DNA of 32,500 bases from Acidimicrobiales bacterium (GTDB lineage: Bacteria; Actinomycetota; Acidimicrobiia; Acidimicrobiales; SHLQ01): contig JAHDEJ010000004.1 in the NCBI GenBank assembly GCA_020628865.1, positions 206,203 to 238,702 of the forward strand, given 5' to 3'. The notes beneath the pieces were generated by a model. The model worked only from the letters and a program-made list of their open reading frames with translations. It was not told the DNA's origin and did not search any database. Positions 1 to 7,568 of the stretch are shown here, one piece after another (position 1 is the stretch's first letter; each line of letters starts with the position of its first letter). The position numbers and the translations under genes were made by a program.

Positions 1-50
1 CCCGCCTCGACGGTCACGTCGCCGATCGTGAGCGGCTCGCGTTGTGTCAT
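1..50 (-). CDS. 5' end of a divergent gene, possibly succinylglutamate desuccinylase/aspartoacylase family (partial)
   Basis: An ATG on the minus strand at 50-48 opens a frame that runs off the left edge and reads MTQREPLTIGDVTVEA. It is divergent from the RimK-type gene, 88 bases away. N-termini of this kind (a 'iGdvtV.pG' strand) are typical of zinc-dependent succinylglutamate desuccinylase/aspartoacylase-like proteins, and such genes often neighbour RimK-type ligases. With 16 residues visible, the family call is inference from context; the existence of a start here is moderately supported. No strong ribosome binding site is seen upstream of the ATG. Confidence 0.4.
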   Translation of the reverse strand, partial: MTQREPLTIGDVTVEA

Positions 51-138
51 TGCTTCGTTCTCATCTTGAGTATCCGCCGACCGATCGACACACTGTTCGA
101 GCGACGATCGCCGACGCGTGGACGAAAGGAGGAGTGTA

Positions 139-1326
139 GTGAGGCTTGCCATCCTTTCGCGAGAGCCCCGCAGCTACTCCACCCAACGTCTGAAGCAGGC
201 GGCGATCGAGGCGGATCACCAGGTCCGCATCCTCGACACGCTGCGATTCGCGATCGACCTGAGCGGCTCCGAGCCGGACCTCCACTACTCCGGTCGCCAG
301 CTCTCCGACTACGACGCCGTCCTGCCTCGCGTCGGGTCGTCCATCACGTATTTCGGCACGGCGGTCGTCCGCCAGTTCGAGCAGATGGACGTGTACACGC
401 CCAACACCTCGGCGGGGATCCGCAACAGCCGGGACAAGCTCGCTGCGCATCAGATCCTCGCCCGCCACAACATCGGCATGCCGGCCACGACGTTCGTGCG
501 GGATCGGGCGGACGTGATGCCGGCCATCGAGCGCGTCGGTGGCGCACCGGTGATCGTGAAACTGCTCGAGGGGACCCAAGGGGTCGGCGTTGTGCTGGCG
601 CCGGACATTCCGGTGGCCAAGGCGATGATCGAGACGCTGCTCGCGACCCGGCAGAACGTGTTGGTGCAGGAGTTCGTGGAGGAGTCGCGCGGGAGCGACG
701 TTCGTGCCTTCGTCGTCGGGGACCAGGTGATCGGGGCGATGCGGCGCACGGCATCGGGTGGCGACTTTCGGTCCAACCTGCACCAGGGTGGCGGATCCGA
801 GGCGATCGAGCTGCCGCGCGAGTATCAGGAGACCGCCGTGCGATCGGCCCAGATCCTCGGACTTCGGATCGCCGGTGTGGACATGTTGGAGAGTGACCGA
901 GGGCCGCTGGTGCTCGAGGTGAACTCCTCGCCCGGGCTGCAGGGCATCGAGCGGGCCACGGGGCGCAACATCGCCGCCGACATCGTGTCCTACGTCGACG
1001 ATCAGGTGGCCTTCCCGGAGCTCGACGTTCGACAGCGGCTGTCCGTCAGTACCGGTTACGGCGTCGCCGAACTCCTGGTGCGTGAGGACGGTTCCTTTGT
1101 CGGATCGTCGATCGCCGACAGCGACATTCACGACCGGGACATCACGGTGCTGACCGTGCAACGGGGTACCACCGTCATCCCGAATCCGCGCGCGAGCTTC
1201 GTCTTGAAGGCGAACGACCGGCTGTTGTGCTTCGGAAGCCTCGAGGAGATGCGATCGATGCTGCCGCGGCGCCGTCGTCGTCGTCTCCAGATTCCGCCGC
1301 CTCCGAACGAGTCGGTGCCCGAGTAG
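139..1326 (+). CDS. RimK-type ATP-grasp ligase fused to a C-terminal RCK_C (TrkA-C) domain
   Basis: This is an ATP-grasp amino acid ligase related to RimK, the family that adds glutamate or similar residues to a protein or small-molecule carboxylate. I chose the GTG at 139 because a near-perfect Shine-Dalgarno sequence (AAAGGAGG, 125-132) sits 6 bases before it; the GTG at 118 would place that site inside the gene. Of 395 residues, about 1-90 are the N-terminal RimK domain and about 95-285 the ATP-grasp fold, with VIVKLLEGTQGVGV (138-151), VQEFVEE (176-182), D248, E260 and N262 as metal/ATP ligands. Residues about 298-375 look like an RCK_C/TrkA-C domain (GYGVAELLV ... LKANDRLLCFG), followed by an arginine run (377-382). 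RimK has no such tail in E. coli. The substrate cannot be read from the sequence. It is convergent with marR, with 2 bases between stops. Confidence 0.88.
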   Translation: MRLAILSREPRSYSTQRLKQAAIEADHQVRILDTLRFAIDLSGSEPDLHYSGRQLSDYDAVLPRVGSSITYFGTAVVRQFEQMDVYTPNTSAGIRNSRDKLAAHQILARHNIGMPATTFVRDRADVMPAIERVGGAPVIVKLLEGTQGVGVVLAPDIPVAKAMIETLLATRQNVLVQEFVEESRGSDVRAFVVGDQVIGAMRRTASGGDFRSNLHQGGGSEAIELPREYQETAVRSAQILGLRIAGVDMLESDRGPLVLEVNSSPGLQGIERATGRNIAADIVSYVDDQVAFPELDVRQRLSVSTGYGVAELLVREDGSFVGSSIADSDIHDRDITVLTVQRGTTVIPNPRASFVLKANDRLLCFGSLEEMRSMLPRRRRRRLQIPPPPNESVPE

Positions 1327-1328
1327 CT

Positions 1329-1784
1329 CTACTCGGCTGGGGGAGTGGCGAGCGTTTCGAGAAGCGCGGCGAGATCTTCGCGCTGTCCCGGTGGGATTCG
1401 ATCGATGAGCACCCGGCGCACTTCGGCCAGATGCTGGGGCGCGGCATTGCTGATTGCCGACCATCCCTCGTCGGTGAGCACCGCCCACGTTCCCCGGGCG
1501 TCGTCGTCGCACTTCTCCCGAGCGACCAGGCCGCGGCGTTCCATGCGGTCGATCCGTTGGGTGAGTCGGCTGCGGCTGTGCAGTAGCCGTTCCGAGAGCT
1601 CGCTCATGCGGAGCCGTCGCTCGGGTTCCTCGCTGAGGTGCACCAGGACCTCGTAGTCGTCCAGCGTCAGGGTTGCGACGGCTTTGAGGTCGGCGTCGAT
1701 GGGCTGGAGCACGGCGTTCGTGGCGGCGAGGAATCCGCGCCAGATGCGCATCTCGGTTTCGTCGAGCCACTTCGGTTCCGGCAT
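1329..1784 (-). CDS. MarR-family transcriptional regulator
   Basis: This 151-residue protein is a winged-helix MarR regulator. The core reads LTLDDYEVLVHLSEEPERRL, then the recognition-helix region MSELSERLLHSRSRLTQRIDRM (about 60-81), and the wing RRGLVAREKCDDDARGTWAVLTDEG. Flanking helices provide dimerisation. The length is normal for MarR proteins. It is transcribed away from the yceI-like gene, and the 130-base divergent region holds two near-identical palindromes with TTCAA/TTGAA arms, the usual type of MarR operator, so it very likely represses itself and yceI. The effector is unknown; MarR proteins commonly sense phenolics or oxidants, and the YceI partner would fit lipid or isoprenoid/redox stress. 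The assignment to the family is firm; the target is inference. Confidence 0.93.
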   Translation of the reverse strand: MPEPKWLDETEMRIWRGFLAATNAVLQPIDADLKAVATLTLDDYEVLVHLSEEPERRLRMSELSERLLHSRSRLTQRIDRMERRGLVAREKCDDDARGTWAVLTDEGWSAISNAAPQHLAEVRRVLIDRIPPGQREDLAALLETLATPPAE

Positions 1785-1809
1785 TGGGCGAGTCTACCGG
1801 ACGGAACGG

Positions 1810-1837
1810 TTGCAATAGTTCAAAGTTGAACTATAGT
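1810..1837 (+). promoter_or_regulatory. Putative promoter of the yceI-like gene
   Basis: TTGCAA (1810-1815) and TATAGT (1832-1837) are separated by 16 bases, a plausible sigma-70-type promoter reading toward the yceI-like gene. The first MarR palindrome fills the spacer, so binding would block polymerase. On the other strand TTGAAC (1856-1851) and TATAGT (1835-1830) could serve marR, giving overlapping divergent promoters. Inference from sequence only. Confidence 0.5.
1815..1834. promoter_or_regulatory. MarR operator palindrome, copy 1
   Basis: ATAGTTCAA-AG-TTGAACTAT is a perfect inverted repeat with 9-base arms and a 2-base centre, lying in the marR/yceI divergent region. Its centre is 33 bases, about three helical turns, from that of the second copy, so dimers would bind on the same DNA face. 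The size and dyad symmetry suit a MarR dimer. Confidence 0.75.
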
Positions 1838-1849
1838 GATCAACCAGAT

Positions 1850-1865
1850 AGTTCAACATTGAACT
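1850..1865. promoter_or_regulatory. MarR operator palindrome, copy 2
   Basis: AGTTCAA-CA-TTGAACT is a perfect inverted repeat with 7-base arms, nearly the same sequence as copy 1. It overlaps the likely -35 element of marR and lies downstream of the yceI -10, so occupancy would affect both genes. Confidence 0.72.
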
Positions 1866-1914
1866 TACCCCCTTCCACGTCGCCGCCCCGGCGGCCCGAA
1901 CGAAAGCAACAGAC

Positions 1915-2436
1915 ATGGCAGACCTCACCCCCGGCAACTGGACCATCGAACCCGCACACTCCTCGGTCGGATTCACCGTCCGTCACCTCGGCCTCTCCAA
2001 GGTCCGCGGTCAGTTCAACGACTTCACCGGCGACATCGCCATCGGTGACGATCAGCTCGCCAGCTCCGTCAACGCAACCATCGAGCTGTCCTCGGTCGAC
2101 ACCAACAACGCCGACCGCGACGGCCACCTCCAGAGCACCGACTTCTTCGGCGCCGAGGCCAACCCGCAGATGACCTTCACCTCCACCGGCGTCACCCAGG
2201 GCTCGCTTTCCGGCGACCTCAGCATCAACGGCCAGACCAAGCCGGTTGTGCTCGAACTCGAGTTCCACGGCGTCACCGTCGACGGCTACGGCGTCACCCG
2301 CGCCGGGTTCAGCGCCGAGGGCAGCATCAAGCGCTCCGACTTCGGCATCGAGTTCAACATGCCGGTCGGCCTCGACGGCATGCTCATCAGCGACAAGGTC
2401 GACATCGAACTCGAGATCCAGGCCGTCCCCGCCTGA
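1915..2436 (+). CDS. YceI family lipocalin-like protein
   Basis: This 173-residue protein carries a complete YceI domain, a lipocalin-like beta-barrel that binds polyisoprenoids or other amphiphilic molecules. Diagnostic stretches are WTIEPAHSSVGFTVRHLGLS (about 9-28), RGQFNDFTGDI, SSVDTNNADRDGHLQSTDFF and GDLSINGQTKPVVLELEF, ending FGIEFN. There is no signal peptide, so unlike E. coli YceI it should be cytoplasmic, which is usual in actinobacteria. The ATG at 1915 is the only sensible start; no good Shine-Dalgarno sequence precedes it. It is divergent from a MarR regulator with two operator palindromes between them, so expression is probably derepressed by the MarR ligand. The family is sure; the bound ligand is unknown. 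Confidence 0.93.
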   Translation: MADLTPGNWTIEPAHSSVGFTVRHLGLSKVRGQFNDFTGDIAIGDDQLASSVNATIELSSVDTNNADRDGHLQSTDFFGAEANPQMTFTSTGVTQGSLSGDLSINGQTKPVVLELEFHGVTVDGYGVTRAGFSAEGSIKRSDFGIEFNMPVGLDGMLISDKVDIELEIQAVPA

Positions 2437-2514
2437 ACGCACGCACACCGATCGATCCGAGCCACGTCCGGGAACGAACCAACGCTCCCGGCCGCCACAT
2501 GAAAGGCTGAAGCC

Positions 2515-3015
2515 ATGACAGAACACGGAGATGACGTCGACCGCAGCGACGAGTGGGAGCAGATGCGACAGACGTACATGCTGCCCACCGACCAGCGGCC
2601 GCCCTCGACCGCACGCGGTGTGCACCACGTGGCCCTTCTGTCCTCGGACGTGGCCCGGACGATCGACTTCTACCAAGGCCTCCTGGAGTTCCCGCTGACC
2701 GAACTCTTCGAGAACCGGGACTACACGGGGTCGACCCACTTCTTCTTCGACATCGGCAATGGCAACCAGCTGGCCTTTTTCGACTTCCCCGGCCTCGACC
2801 TTGGCGACTACGCCGAAGTCCTGGGGAGCCTGCACCACCTCGCCATCTCCGTCGAGCCCGAAACCCACGCTCGCCTCAAGCAGAAGATCCTCGACGCCGG
2901 CATGACGCTCGACTTCGAACACAAGACGTCGATCTACTTCACCGGCCCCGATGGCGAACGCATCGAGCTGATCGCCGACGGCCTCGGCGAGATGTACGGC
3001 ACCATCATCGGCTGA
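2515..3015 (+). CDS. VOC (glyoxalase/bleomycin resistance/dioxygenase) superfamily protein
   Basis: This 166-residue protein has one full VOC fold after about 33 lead residues. Visible elements are GVHHVALLSSDVARTIDFYQ (36-55), LHHLAISV (106-113) and IYFTGPDGERIEL (140-152). H37 or H38, H107 or H108, and E151 are the likely metal ligands in the usual VOC pattern. VOC enzymes are metal-dependent lyases, isomerases or ring-cleaving dioxygenases; nothing here fixes the reaction. The ATG at 2515 follows GAAAGG (about 2500-2505). It lies 78 bases after yceI on the same strand and may be read through from it. It is convergent with the P450 gene, and a GC-rich hairpin lies between their ends. Confidence 0.85.
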   Translation: MTEHGDDVDRSDEWEQMRQTYMLPTDQRPPSTARGVHHVALLSSDVARTIDFYQGLLEFPLTELFENRDYTGSTHFFFDIGNGNQLAFFDFPGLDLGDYAEVLGSLHHLAISVEPETHARLKQKILDAGMTLDFEHKTSIYFTGPDGERIELIADGLGEMYGTIIG

Positions 3016-3040
3016 CACCGCCCGCGGCGGGCGCCGTGTC
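3014..3040. terminator. GC-rich hairpin between convergent VOC and P450 genes
   Basis: GACAC (3014-3018) pairs with GTGTC (3036-3040), and inside it GCCCGC (3020-3025) pairs with GCGGGC (3027-3032). It lies at the end of the VOC gene and just before the P450 stop, so it could work as a terminator for both strands. There is no T-tract, and the one-base inner loop means the central pairs would open in RNA, so the role is uncertain. Confidence 0.45.
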
Positions 3041-3045
3041 GCTGA

Positions 3046-4263
3046 TCAGAACCGCATCGGGAGCGACCGCGGGCCACGAACCTGGCCGCCCGCCCACGTC
3101 ACGGCATTCGGATCTGCAAGCTCGAACTCGGGGATCCGCTCGAACCAGGCGCGCAGTGCCACATCCATCTCCAGACGGGCGAGGTTCGATCCGGCGCAGC
3201 GGTGGATGCCCGACCCGAACGCAATGTGCCGATTCCGCTGCCGGTCGATCTGGATCTCCTCGGGGTTCTCGAACACCTCGGGGTCGTGGTTTGCGGCCGG
3301 GAAGTTCATCAACACCTTGTCGCCCTCGCGGATGACGACATCGCCGTAGGTCACGTCCTCCTGCGCAACACGGCCCATCGTCACCGGCGAGTAGTACCGG
3401 AGCATCTCCTCGGTCGCCGTCGGGAACAAGGAGTGGTCGGCCGCCAGCCGTCGACGATCCTCCGAGTGGCTGCCGAAGTGGAACAGCGCCGAACCGATCG
3501 AGCTCCACGTGGTGTCGATGCCCGCGATGAGCAGCAGGTTCGCGATACCGAGAACGACGTGGACCTCCTGACCCTTCATCTCTGGAACATCCAACTGCAA
3601 CAGCTCAGACAGCTTGTCGTCCCGCGGGTTCTCGAATCGGTCGGACACCTCGGCATGGAGGAAACCGATGATCTTCTCCCGATAGTGATTGCGCACCGGC
3701 GGGTTGTTGAGTCCCAGCTCGAGCACGCCGCGCACCCACTCGGTGAACTCGTCGGCTCGGGCCGGATCCAACCCGAGCAGATGGGCGATCACACGCGGCG
3801 GGATCTGTTGGGCGTAGTCGGCCGCCGCATCACACTCGCCCGCTTCGATGAAGCCATCGATCAGCTGATGACACAGTTGTTCGGTGTACGGCTGATACGC
3901 CTGCACGGCCTTCGGGGCGAAGGTCGGCAGGATCATCTTGCGCGTCCACGTCGCCTCCGGCGGGTCGGCCGAGATCGGAGGCGCATTCAGCCCATCGGAG
4001 TTGTCGACCGCAGAGTCGTCCTGATCGATGACGAGCGGCGCCTTCGACGACAGCTCCGGCACCATCTTCGCCATCGCCTGCACGTCGGCGTGACGCGTCG
4101 GCATCCACGAGCCACCCCAACGATCGGTGTGCGCCACCGGGCACTGTTCGCGCATCTCCTGCCACATGGGGACCGGATCGACAACGTACTCGGGGTCGAA
4201 GATGTCGTAGTCCGTCGCCCAGTCCTCGACCGGCGTTGCCTTGTGGACCGGTGTGTCCGTCAT
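3046..4263 (-). CDS. Cytochrome P450
   Basis: This 405-residue soluble bacterial-type P450 has all signature elements: the I-helix oxygen-activation motif AGIDTT (247-252), the K-helix ExxR (E286-R289), and the haem loop FGSGIHRCAG with axial Cys356. It would hydroxylate or otherwise oxidise a small hydrophobic substrate using electrons from a separate ferredoxin and reductase, neither of which is next to it. I start it at the ATG at 4263-4261 because AAGGGGGA lies just upstream; an ATG 60 bases further up would add a non-homologous-looking leader. It stands alone, divergent from the aldolase and convergent with the VOC gene, so context does not suggest a substrate. Haem, I-helix and K-helix residues are intact, so it should be active. 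Confidence 0.95.
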   Translation of the reverse strand: MTDTPVHKATPVEDWATDYDIFDPEYVVDPVPMWQEMREQCPVAHTDRWGGSWMPTRHADVQAMAKMVPELSSKAPLVIDQDDSAVDNSDGLNAPPISADPPEATWTRKMILPTFAPKAVQAYQPYTEQLCHQLIDGFIEAGECDAAADYAQQIPPRVIAHLLGLDPARADEFTEWVRGVLELGLNNPPVRNHYREKIIGFLHAEVSDRFENPRDDKLSELLQLDVPEMKGQEVHVVLGIANLLLIAGIDTTWSSIGSALFHFGSHSEDRRRLAADHSLFPTATEEMLRYYSPVTMGRVAQEDVTYGDVVIREGDKVLMNFPAANHDPEVFENPEEIQIDRQRNRHIAFGSGIHRCAGSNLARLEMDVALRAWFERIPEFELADPNAVTWAGGQVRGPRSLPMRF

Positions 4264-4452
4264 GTGCTGCGTTCCCCCTTGCGTTGCGAGGAACCCGTAC
4301 CTCGCCCGTTCATGGTCGCACATCTCTTCGAGCCATTGAAGTGCCGGGCCCGATTGGAGTTCGCGATATCAGCCCCCTTCGACCCCATTTCCGGTCCGGA
4401 TGGGGGATCGCAGAACTAGATTGAGCGGGACGACCCACGACAGGGAAAGACC

Positions 4453-5340
4453 ATGAACGAACAGCAGCTCGACAAGTTCCGCACCGAATCCGGCTTCATC
4501 GCCGCCCTCGACCAGAGCGGTGGCTCGACCCCGAAGGCACTGCTCGCCTACGGCGTCGAAGAGTCCGAGTACTCCGGTGAAGAGGAGATGTTCGACAAGG
4601 TCCACGAGATGCGCAGCCGCATCATGACCAGCCCGGCCTTCACCGGCGAGCGCGTCATGGGCGCGATCCTCTTCGAGATGACCATGGATCGCCAGGTGCT
4701 CGGTCAGGACACCGGCGACTACTTGTGGAACGAGAAGGGTGTCGTCCCGTTCATCAAGGTCGACAAGGGCCTTGCGGACGAGGAGAACGGCGCGCAGATC
4801 ATGAAGCCGATCCCCGGCCTCGACGACCTCCTGAGCCGCTCGGTCGAAAAGAACATGTTCGGCACGAAGATGCGTTCCGTCGTGAAGATGGCCAACCAGG
4901 CCGGCGTCGATGCCGTCGTCGCCCAGCAGTTCGAGGTCGGTCAGCAGATCATCGGTCATGGCCTCGTCCCGATCATCGAGCCCGAGGTGGACATCAACTC
5001 GCCCGAGAAGGCGGCCGCCGAAGCGATGCTGCGAGCCTCGATCCTCGAGCACCTCGAACAGCTCCCGTCCGACCAGCTCGTCATGCTCAAGCTGACCATC
5101 CCCGAGGAAGCGAACTTCTACGCCGATCTCATTGCGCACCCGCAGGTGGTCAAGGTCGTTGCCCTTTCGGGTGGCTACAGCCGCGACGTCGCCAACGAGC
5201 GACTCGCCCAGAACAACGGAATGATCGCAAGCTTCTCCCGTGCACTCGCCGAAGGCCTGTCCGCCAAGCAGAGCGACGACGACTTCAACGCAACGCTCGA
5301 CGCCACCGTCCAGGCCATCTACGACGCCAGCGCCACCTGA
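4453..5340 (+). CDS. fda: Class I fructose-bisphosphate aldolase
   Basis: This 295-residue enzyme belongs to the Staphylococcus-type class I (Schiff-base) fructose-1,6-bisphosphate aldolases, which reversibly split FBP into dihydroxyacetone phosphate and glyceraldehyde 3-phosphate in glycolysis and gluconeogenesis. The N-terminus GFIAALDQSGGSTPKAL (14-30) and the blocks VVPFIKVDKGLA, GTKMRSV, LVPIIEPEVDI, LVMLKLTIP with Schiff-base Lys213, and LSGGYSRD are all present, and the length is standard. The ATG at 4453 has AGGGAAAG about 10 bases upstream. It is transcribed alone, divergent from the P450. Its stop codon directly abuts the stop of the convergent HisC-like gene (zero bases between). 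In this locus it can process triose/hexose phosphates from the sugar genes downstream, but it is a general housekeeping enzyme. Confidence 0.97.
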   Translation: MNEQQLDKFRTESGFIAALDQSGGSTPKALLAYGVEESEYSGEEEMFDKVHEMRSRIMTSPAFTGERVMGAILFEMTMDRQVLGQDTGDYLWNEKGVVPFIKVDKGLADEENGAQIMKPIPGLDDLLSRSVEKNMFGTKMRSVVKMANQAGVDAVVAQQFEVGQQIIGHGLVPIIEPEVDINSPEKAAAEAMLRASILEHLEQLPSDQLVMLKLTIPEEANFYADLIAHPQVVKVVALSGGYSRDVANERLAQNNGMIASFSRALAEGLSAKQSDDDFNATLDATVQAIYDASAT

Positions 5341-6420
5341 TCAGGCGGTCGCGTCGAGGAATGCTCCAAGCCAGCGATCGTTTTCCTCGGGCGTCGAGAC
5401 GGTGATGCGAAGGCCGACGCCGGGGAAGGGTCGTGTGACGACCCCGGCCTTTTCCATCGAGAGGTAGATCTCGTCGGTCCGGTCGCCGGTCGGGATCCAG
5501 ACGAAGTTCGCGTGCGCCGGCGGCAGCTCCCAGCCGGCAGCCGCGACGGCTGCATGACACCGGTCGCGCTCAGCCGCGAGCTCCGCCACCTTCTCGAGCG
5601 CAGCATCGCGGTGCTCGATCGCCGCAAGGGTCGCCGCTTGCGCAACGTTGTTGACCGAGAAGGCGAGGCGGACCTTGTCGAGCTCGGCGACGACCGCCGG
5701 GTCGGCGATCGCATAGCCGGTACGCAATCCCGCGAGTCCGTAGGCCTTGGAGAACGTGCGGGTCACGACAACGTTTCGATGGCCGGCCTTCAGCAAGTCC
5801 ACCGGGTCGCCGAACGTCGGATCGTTGAACTCCCGATATGCCTCGTCGATCACGACGAGCGTGTCGTCCGAGACGGTCGCCAGCAGTTCGGCCACCGCGT
5901 CCATCGACGTCGAGGTGCCGGTCGGGTTGTTCGGGGTCGCAAGGAAGATGAGTTTCGTCGACTCGGTGACGGCGTCGGCCACGGCCGCCATGTCGAACGC
6001 ATGGTCCACCAGGGGCACCGTGATCGCGTTGGCGTCGAACAGCGTCGAGAACACCGGATAGATCTCGAACGACGGCCACGGGAACACGACGTCGTCCCCG
6101 GCGTCGACGTAGGCGAAGAACAGCTGTTGGAGGATGCCGCTGGAGCCGCAACCCACGGTGAGGTGATCCGCACCGATGCCGATCCACTCGCCGAGCGCCG
6201 TGCGAATGTCGGTCGCGTTGTTGTCGCCGTAGCGGTTCACGCCGGCCAAGGCGTCTGCCATGGCCTGGGCCACCGCTGGAACCGGCGAGTGCGGGTTCTC
6301 GTTGGAGGCCAACTTGATGGCGTTGTCGATGCCGTGCTCCTCCTCCGCCTGGCTCGCGGCCTTGCCGGGCCGATAGCCGGCCAGTCGGAGAACTGCTTCA
6401 CGTGGACGTCCGGGGGTCAT
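5341..6420 (-). CDS. HisC-like PLP aminotransferase (histidinol-phosphate / aromatic aminotransferase)
   Basis: This 359-residue protein is a fold-type I aminotransferase of the histidinol-phosphate aminotransferase family. Motifs are KLASNENPHSP (36-46), the PLP-phosphate region GCGSSGI (90-96), ATPNNPTG (161-168), IDEAYREF (191-198) and TFSKAYGLAGLRTGYA with PLP-binding Lys225. It may act in histidine biosynthesis (imidazole acetol phosphate to histidinol phosphate) or as an aromatic aminotransferase; actinobacteria often carry both, and no other his gene is nearby, which slightly favours a second, aromatic-type role. I use the ATG at 6420-6418, which gives the usual N-terminus; the longer open frame upstream crosses another gene. 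It lies 17 bases after a small membrane protein gene on the same strand and ends flush against the aldolase stop. Confidence 0.93.
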   Translation of the reverse strand: MTPGRPREAVLRLAGYRPGKAASQAEEEHGIDNAIKLASNENPHSPVPAVAQAMADALAGVNRYGDNNATDIRTALGEWIGIGADHLTVGCGSSGILQQLFFAYVDAGDDVVFPWPSFEIYPVFSTLFDANAITVPLVDHAFDMAAVADAVTESTKLIFLATPNNPTGTSTSMDAVAELLATVSDDTLVVIDEAYREFNDPTFGDPVDLLKAGHRNVVVTRTFSKAYGLAGLRTGYAIADPAVVAELDKVRLAFSVNNVAQAATLAAIEHRDAALEKVAELAAERDRCHAAVAAAGWELPPAHANFVWIPTGDRTDEIYLSMEKAGVVTRPFPGVGLRITVSTPEENDRWLGAFLDATA

Positions 6421-6437
6421 GCCCGGAGTGTAGGTCC

Positions 6438-6671
6438 TCAGAGGTGGCGCAGTCGGCGCCGTGCCCACGGCTCGGCCCAGAGTTTCAGCAGGGCGAAACA
6501 CGCCAGGTTCGCGATCACGAAACTGGCTGCCAGAAGCGCCCAGAACGTGATGGTGAGCGTCGTGCTCGGTGCGCCGAGAAGGACACCGATGCTGAACGCT
6601 CCTGCCTGCGCGGCGAGTAGGCCGGAGCCGACGATCAGGAGGGAGATCAGAATGCGTTTCCGGCGGCCCAT
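6438..6671 (-). CDS. Small two-helix membrane protein, function unknown
   Basis: From the ATG at 6671 this reads as a 77-residue protein with a positively charged start (MGRRKR), two hydrophobic segments (about 7-30 and 37-60) and an arginine-rich tail (WARRRLRHL), the layout of a small inner-membrane protein with both ends in the cytoplasm. A GTG at 6725 in the same frame would add 18 residues; neither start has a good ribosome binding site. I do not recognise the family. It lies immediately upstream of the HisC-like gene on the same strand. The hydrophobic pattern and its position in an otherwise empty gap support it as a real gene, but this is not certain. Confidence 0.5.
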   Translation of the reverse strand: MGRRKRILISLLIVGSGLLAAQAGAFSIGVLLGAPSTTLTITFWALLAASFVIANLACFALLKLWAEPWARRRLRHL

Positions 6672-6807
6672 GCCCAAGTGTTGCGCGCTCTGGATGGCGT
6701 GCGCATGGGCCCAGCGAACCGTCACACGATCGGACCGCGTCCGCCGAAGCCGGATCGGCGTTCAAGCCTTCGGCGCCGTGCCGCAGCAGGAGTCACACCG
6801 CCGGGCC

Positions 6808-6836
6808 TTCACGTGCCCGATCGCACGTCGTAGCGT
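6808..6836 (+). promoter_or_regulatory. Putative leaderless promoter of the glutamine amidotransferase gene
   Basis: TTCACG (6808-6813), a 17-base spacer and TAGCGT (6831-6836) precede the ATG at 6845 by 8 bases. No Shine-Dalgarno sequence lies before that ATG, so transcription probably starts at or next to the start codon. The aldo-keto reductase at 25920 has the same geometry. Confidence 0.4.
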
Positions 6837-6844
6837 TGCGCCCG

Positions 6845-7525
6845 ATGCTGATCTTCGTCGACTACGAACATGCCGAGATGTACGAGAAGCCCGACATGGA
6901 GTGGCTGCTCGCGGCTCGGGCGAGGATCACCTACCGGCTCGAAGACCTCTCGGGAATGCCGTGCATGCTCGTGCGCTACAACCGGATCGGTGTCGATCTG
7001 CTCGAGCGGCTCGACGTGAAGGCGATCTTCATCAGCGGGCAAGGCACGGACCCGGACCGATACGACCCGACGGAGACCGCCGCGTTCGAGGACATCGTGC
7101 GAACGTCGGAGCTGCCGATCTTCGGGTTCTGCGGAGGCTGGCAATTCGCGGCGACCGCCTTGGGCGCACGGCTCGAAGCGATCGACGTGCCGTCCGCGCA
7201 CGCGGCGGACGAGATCATCACGGAGTGGCCGGGTGGTCGTTTGGCCGAGTTCGGCTATCACCCGGTGCAGCACGTGGCCGACCATCCGTTGCTCGATGGT
7301 CTCGGTTCAACGTCGACGCATCGGCACGCGCACGCCCTGCACATCCCGGCGCTACCCGAGGGCTTCACGACATTGGCCTCGACGCCGGTGACGCCCGTGC
7401 AGTTGGCGGTGAACGACGACCGACGGATCGTGGGAACCCAGTTCCACCCCGAGTATTGGACCGACGAACACCCCGACGGCCGGCAACTCATCGCCAACTT
7501 CCTCCGCTGGGCCAACGTCCTCTGA
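6845..7525 (+). CDS. Class I glutamine amidotransferase domain protein
   Basis: This 226-residue stand-alone class I (triad) amidotransferase has the nucleophile elbow FGFCGGWQ with Cys96 and the partner motif GTQFHPEYW with His201 and Glu203. Such domains hydrolyse glutamine to deliver ammonia, or act as gamma-glutamyl hydrolases on small substrates. The nucleophile is followed by GGWQ rather than the GHQ seen in most synthetase-linked domains, and the oxyanion strand AIFISGQGTDP (60-70) differs from those too. No synthetase partner is adjacent, so the acceptor is unknown. I start at the ATG at 6845 rather than the TTG nine bases earlier; no ribosome binding site is seen and it may be leaderless. 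It is divergent from the small membrane protein. Confidence 0.85.
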   Translation: MLIFVDYEHAEMYEKPDMEWLLAARARITYRLEDLSGMPCMLVRYNRIGVDLLERLDVKAIFISGQGTDPDRYDPTETAAFEDIVRTSELPIFGFCGGWQFAATALGARLEAIDVPSAHAADEIITEWPGGRLAEFGYHPVQHVADHPLLDGLGSTSTHRHAHALHIPALPEGFTTLASTPVTPVQLAVNDDRRIVGTQFHPEYWTDEHPDGRQLIANFLRWANVL

Positions 7526-7542
7526 AGCGTCCACTTCCGCTT

Positions 7543-7557
7543 AGGTGCCTGGCACCT
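7543..7557. repeat. Extragenic palindrome AGGTGCC-T-GGCACCT
   Basis: Perfect inverted repeat with 7-base arms around one base, 18 bases after the amidotransferase stop. It is the first of three related palindromes in a 157-base gap that holds no gene. Confidence 0.7.
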
Positions 7558-7568
7558 GAGGGGTGCTT

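Noticed and set aside
1326-1329. Overlapping or fused genes at the RimK-type/MarR junction
   Set aside because: The stops are convergent with 2 bases between, as also at 5340/5341 and 31775/31779; compact convergent packing explains it without any fusion.
61-1815. Long open minus-strand frame opposite the RimK-type and MarR genes
   Set aside because: It covers two well-recognised genes in other frames, is rich in Arg/His/Pro as expected of a GC-rich antisense shadow, and matches no family.
4383-4405. Hairpin (CCCCA/TGGGG with TCCGG/CCGGA) before the aldolase gene
   Set aside because: Broken stem with a 2-base bulge and a one-base loop; no sign of a regulatory or terminator role beyond chance in GC-rich DNA.
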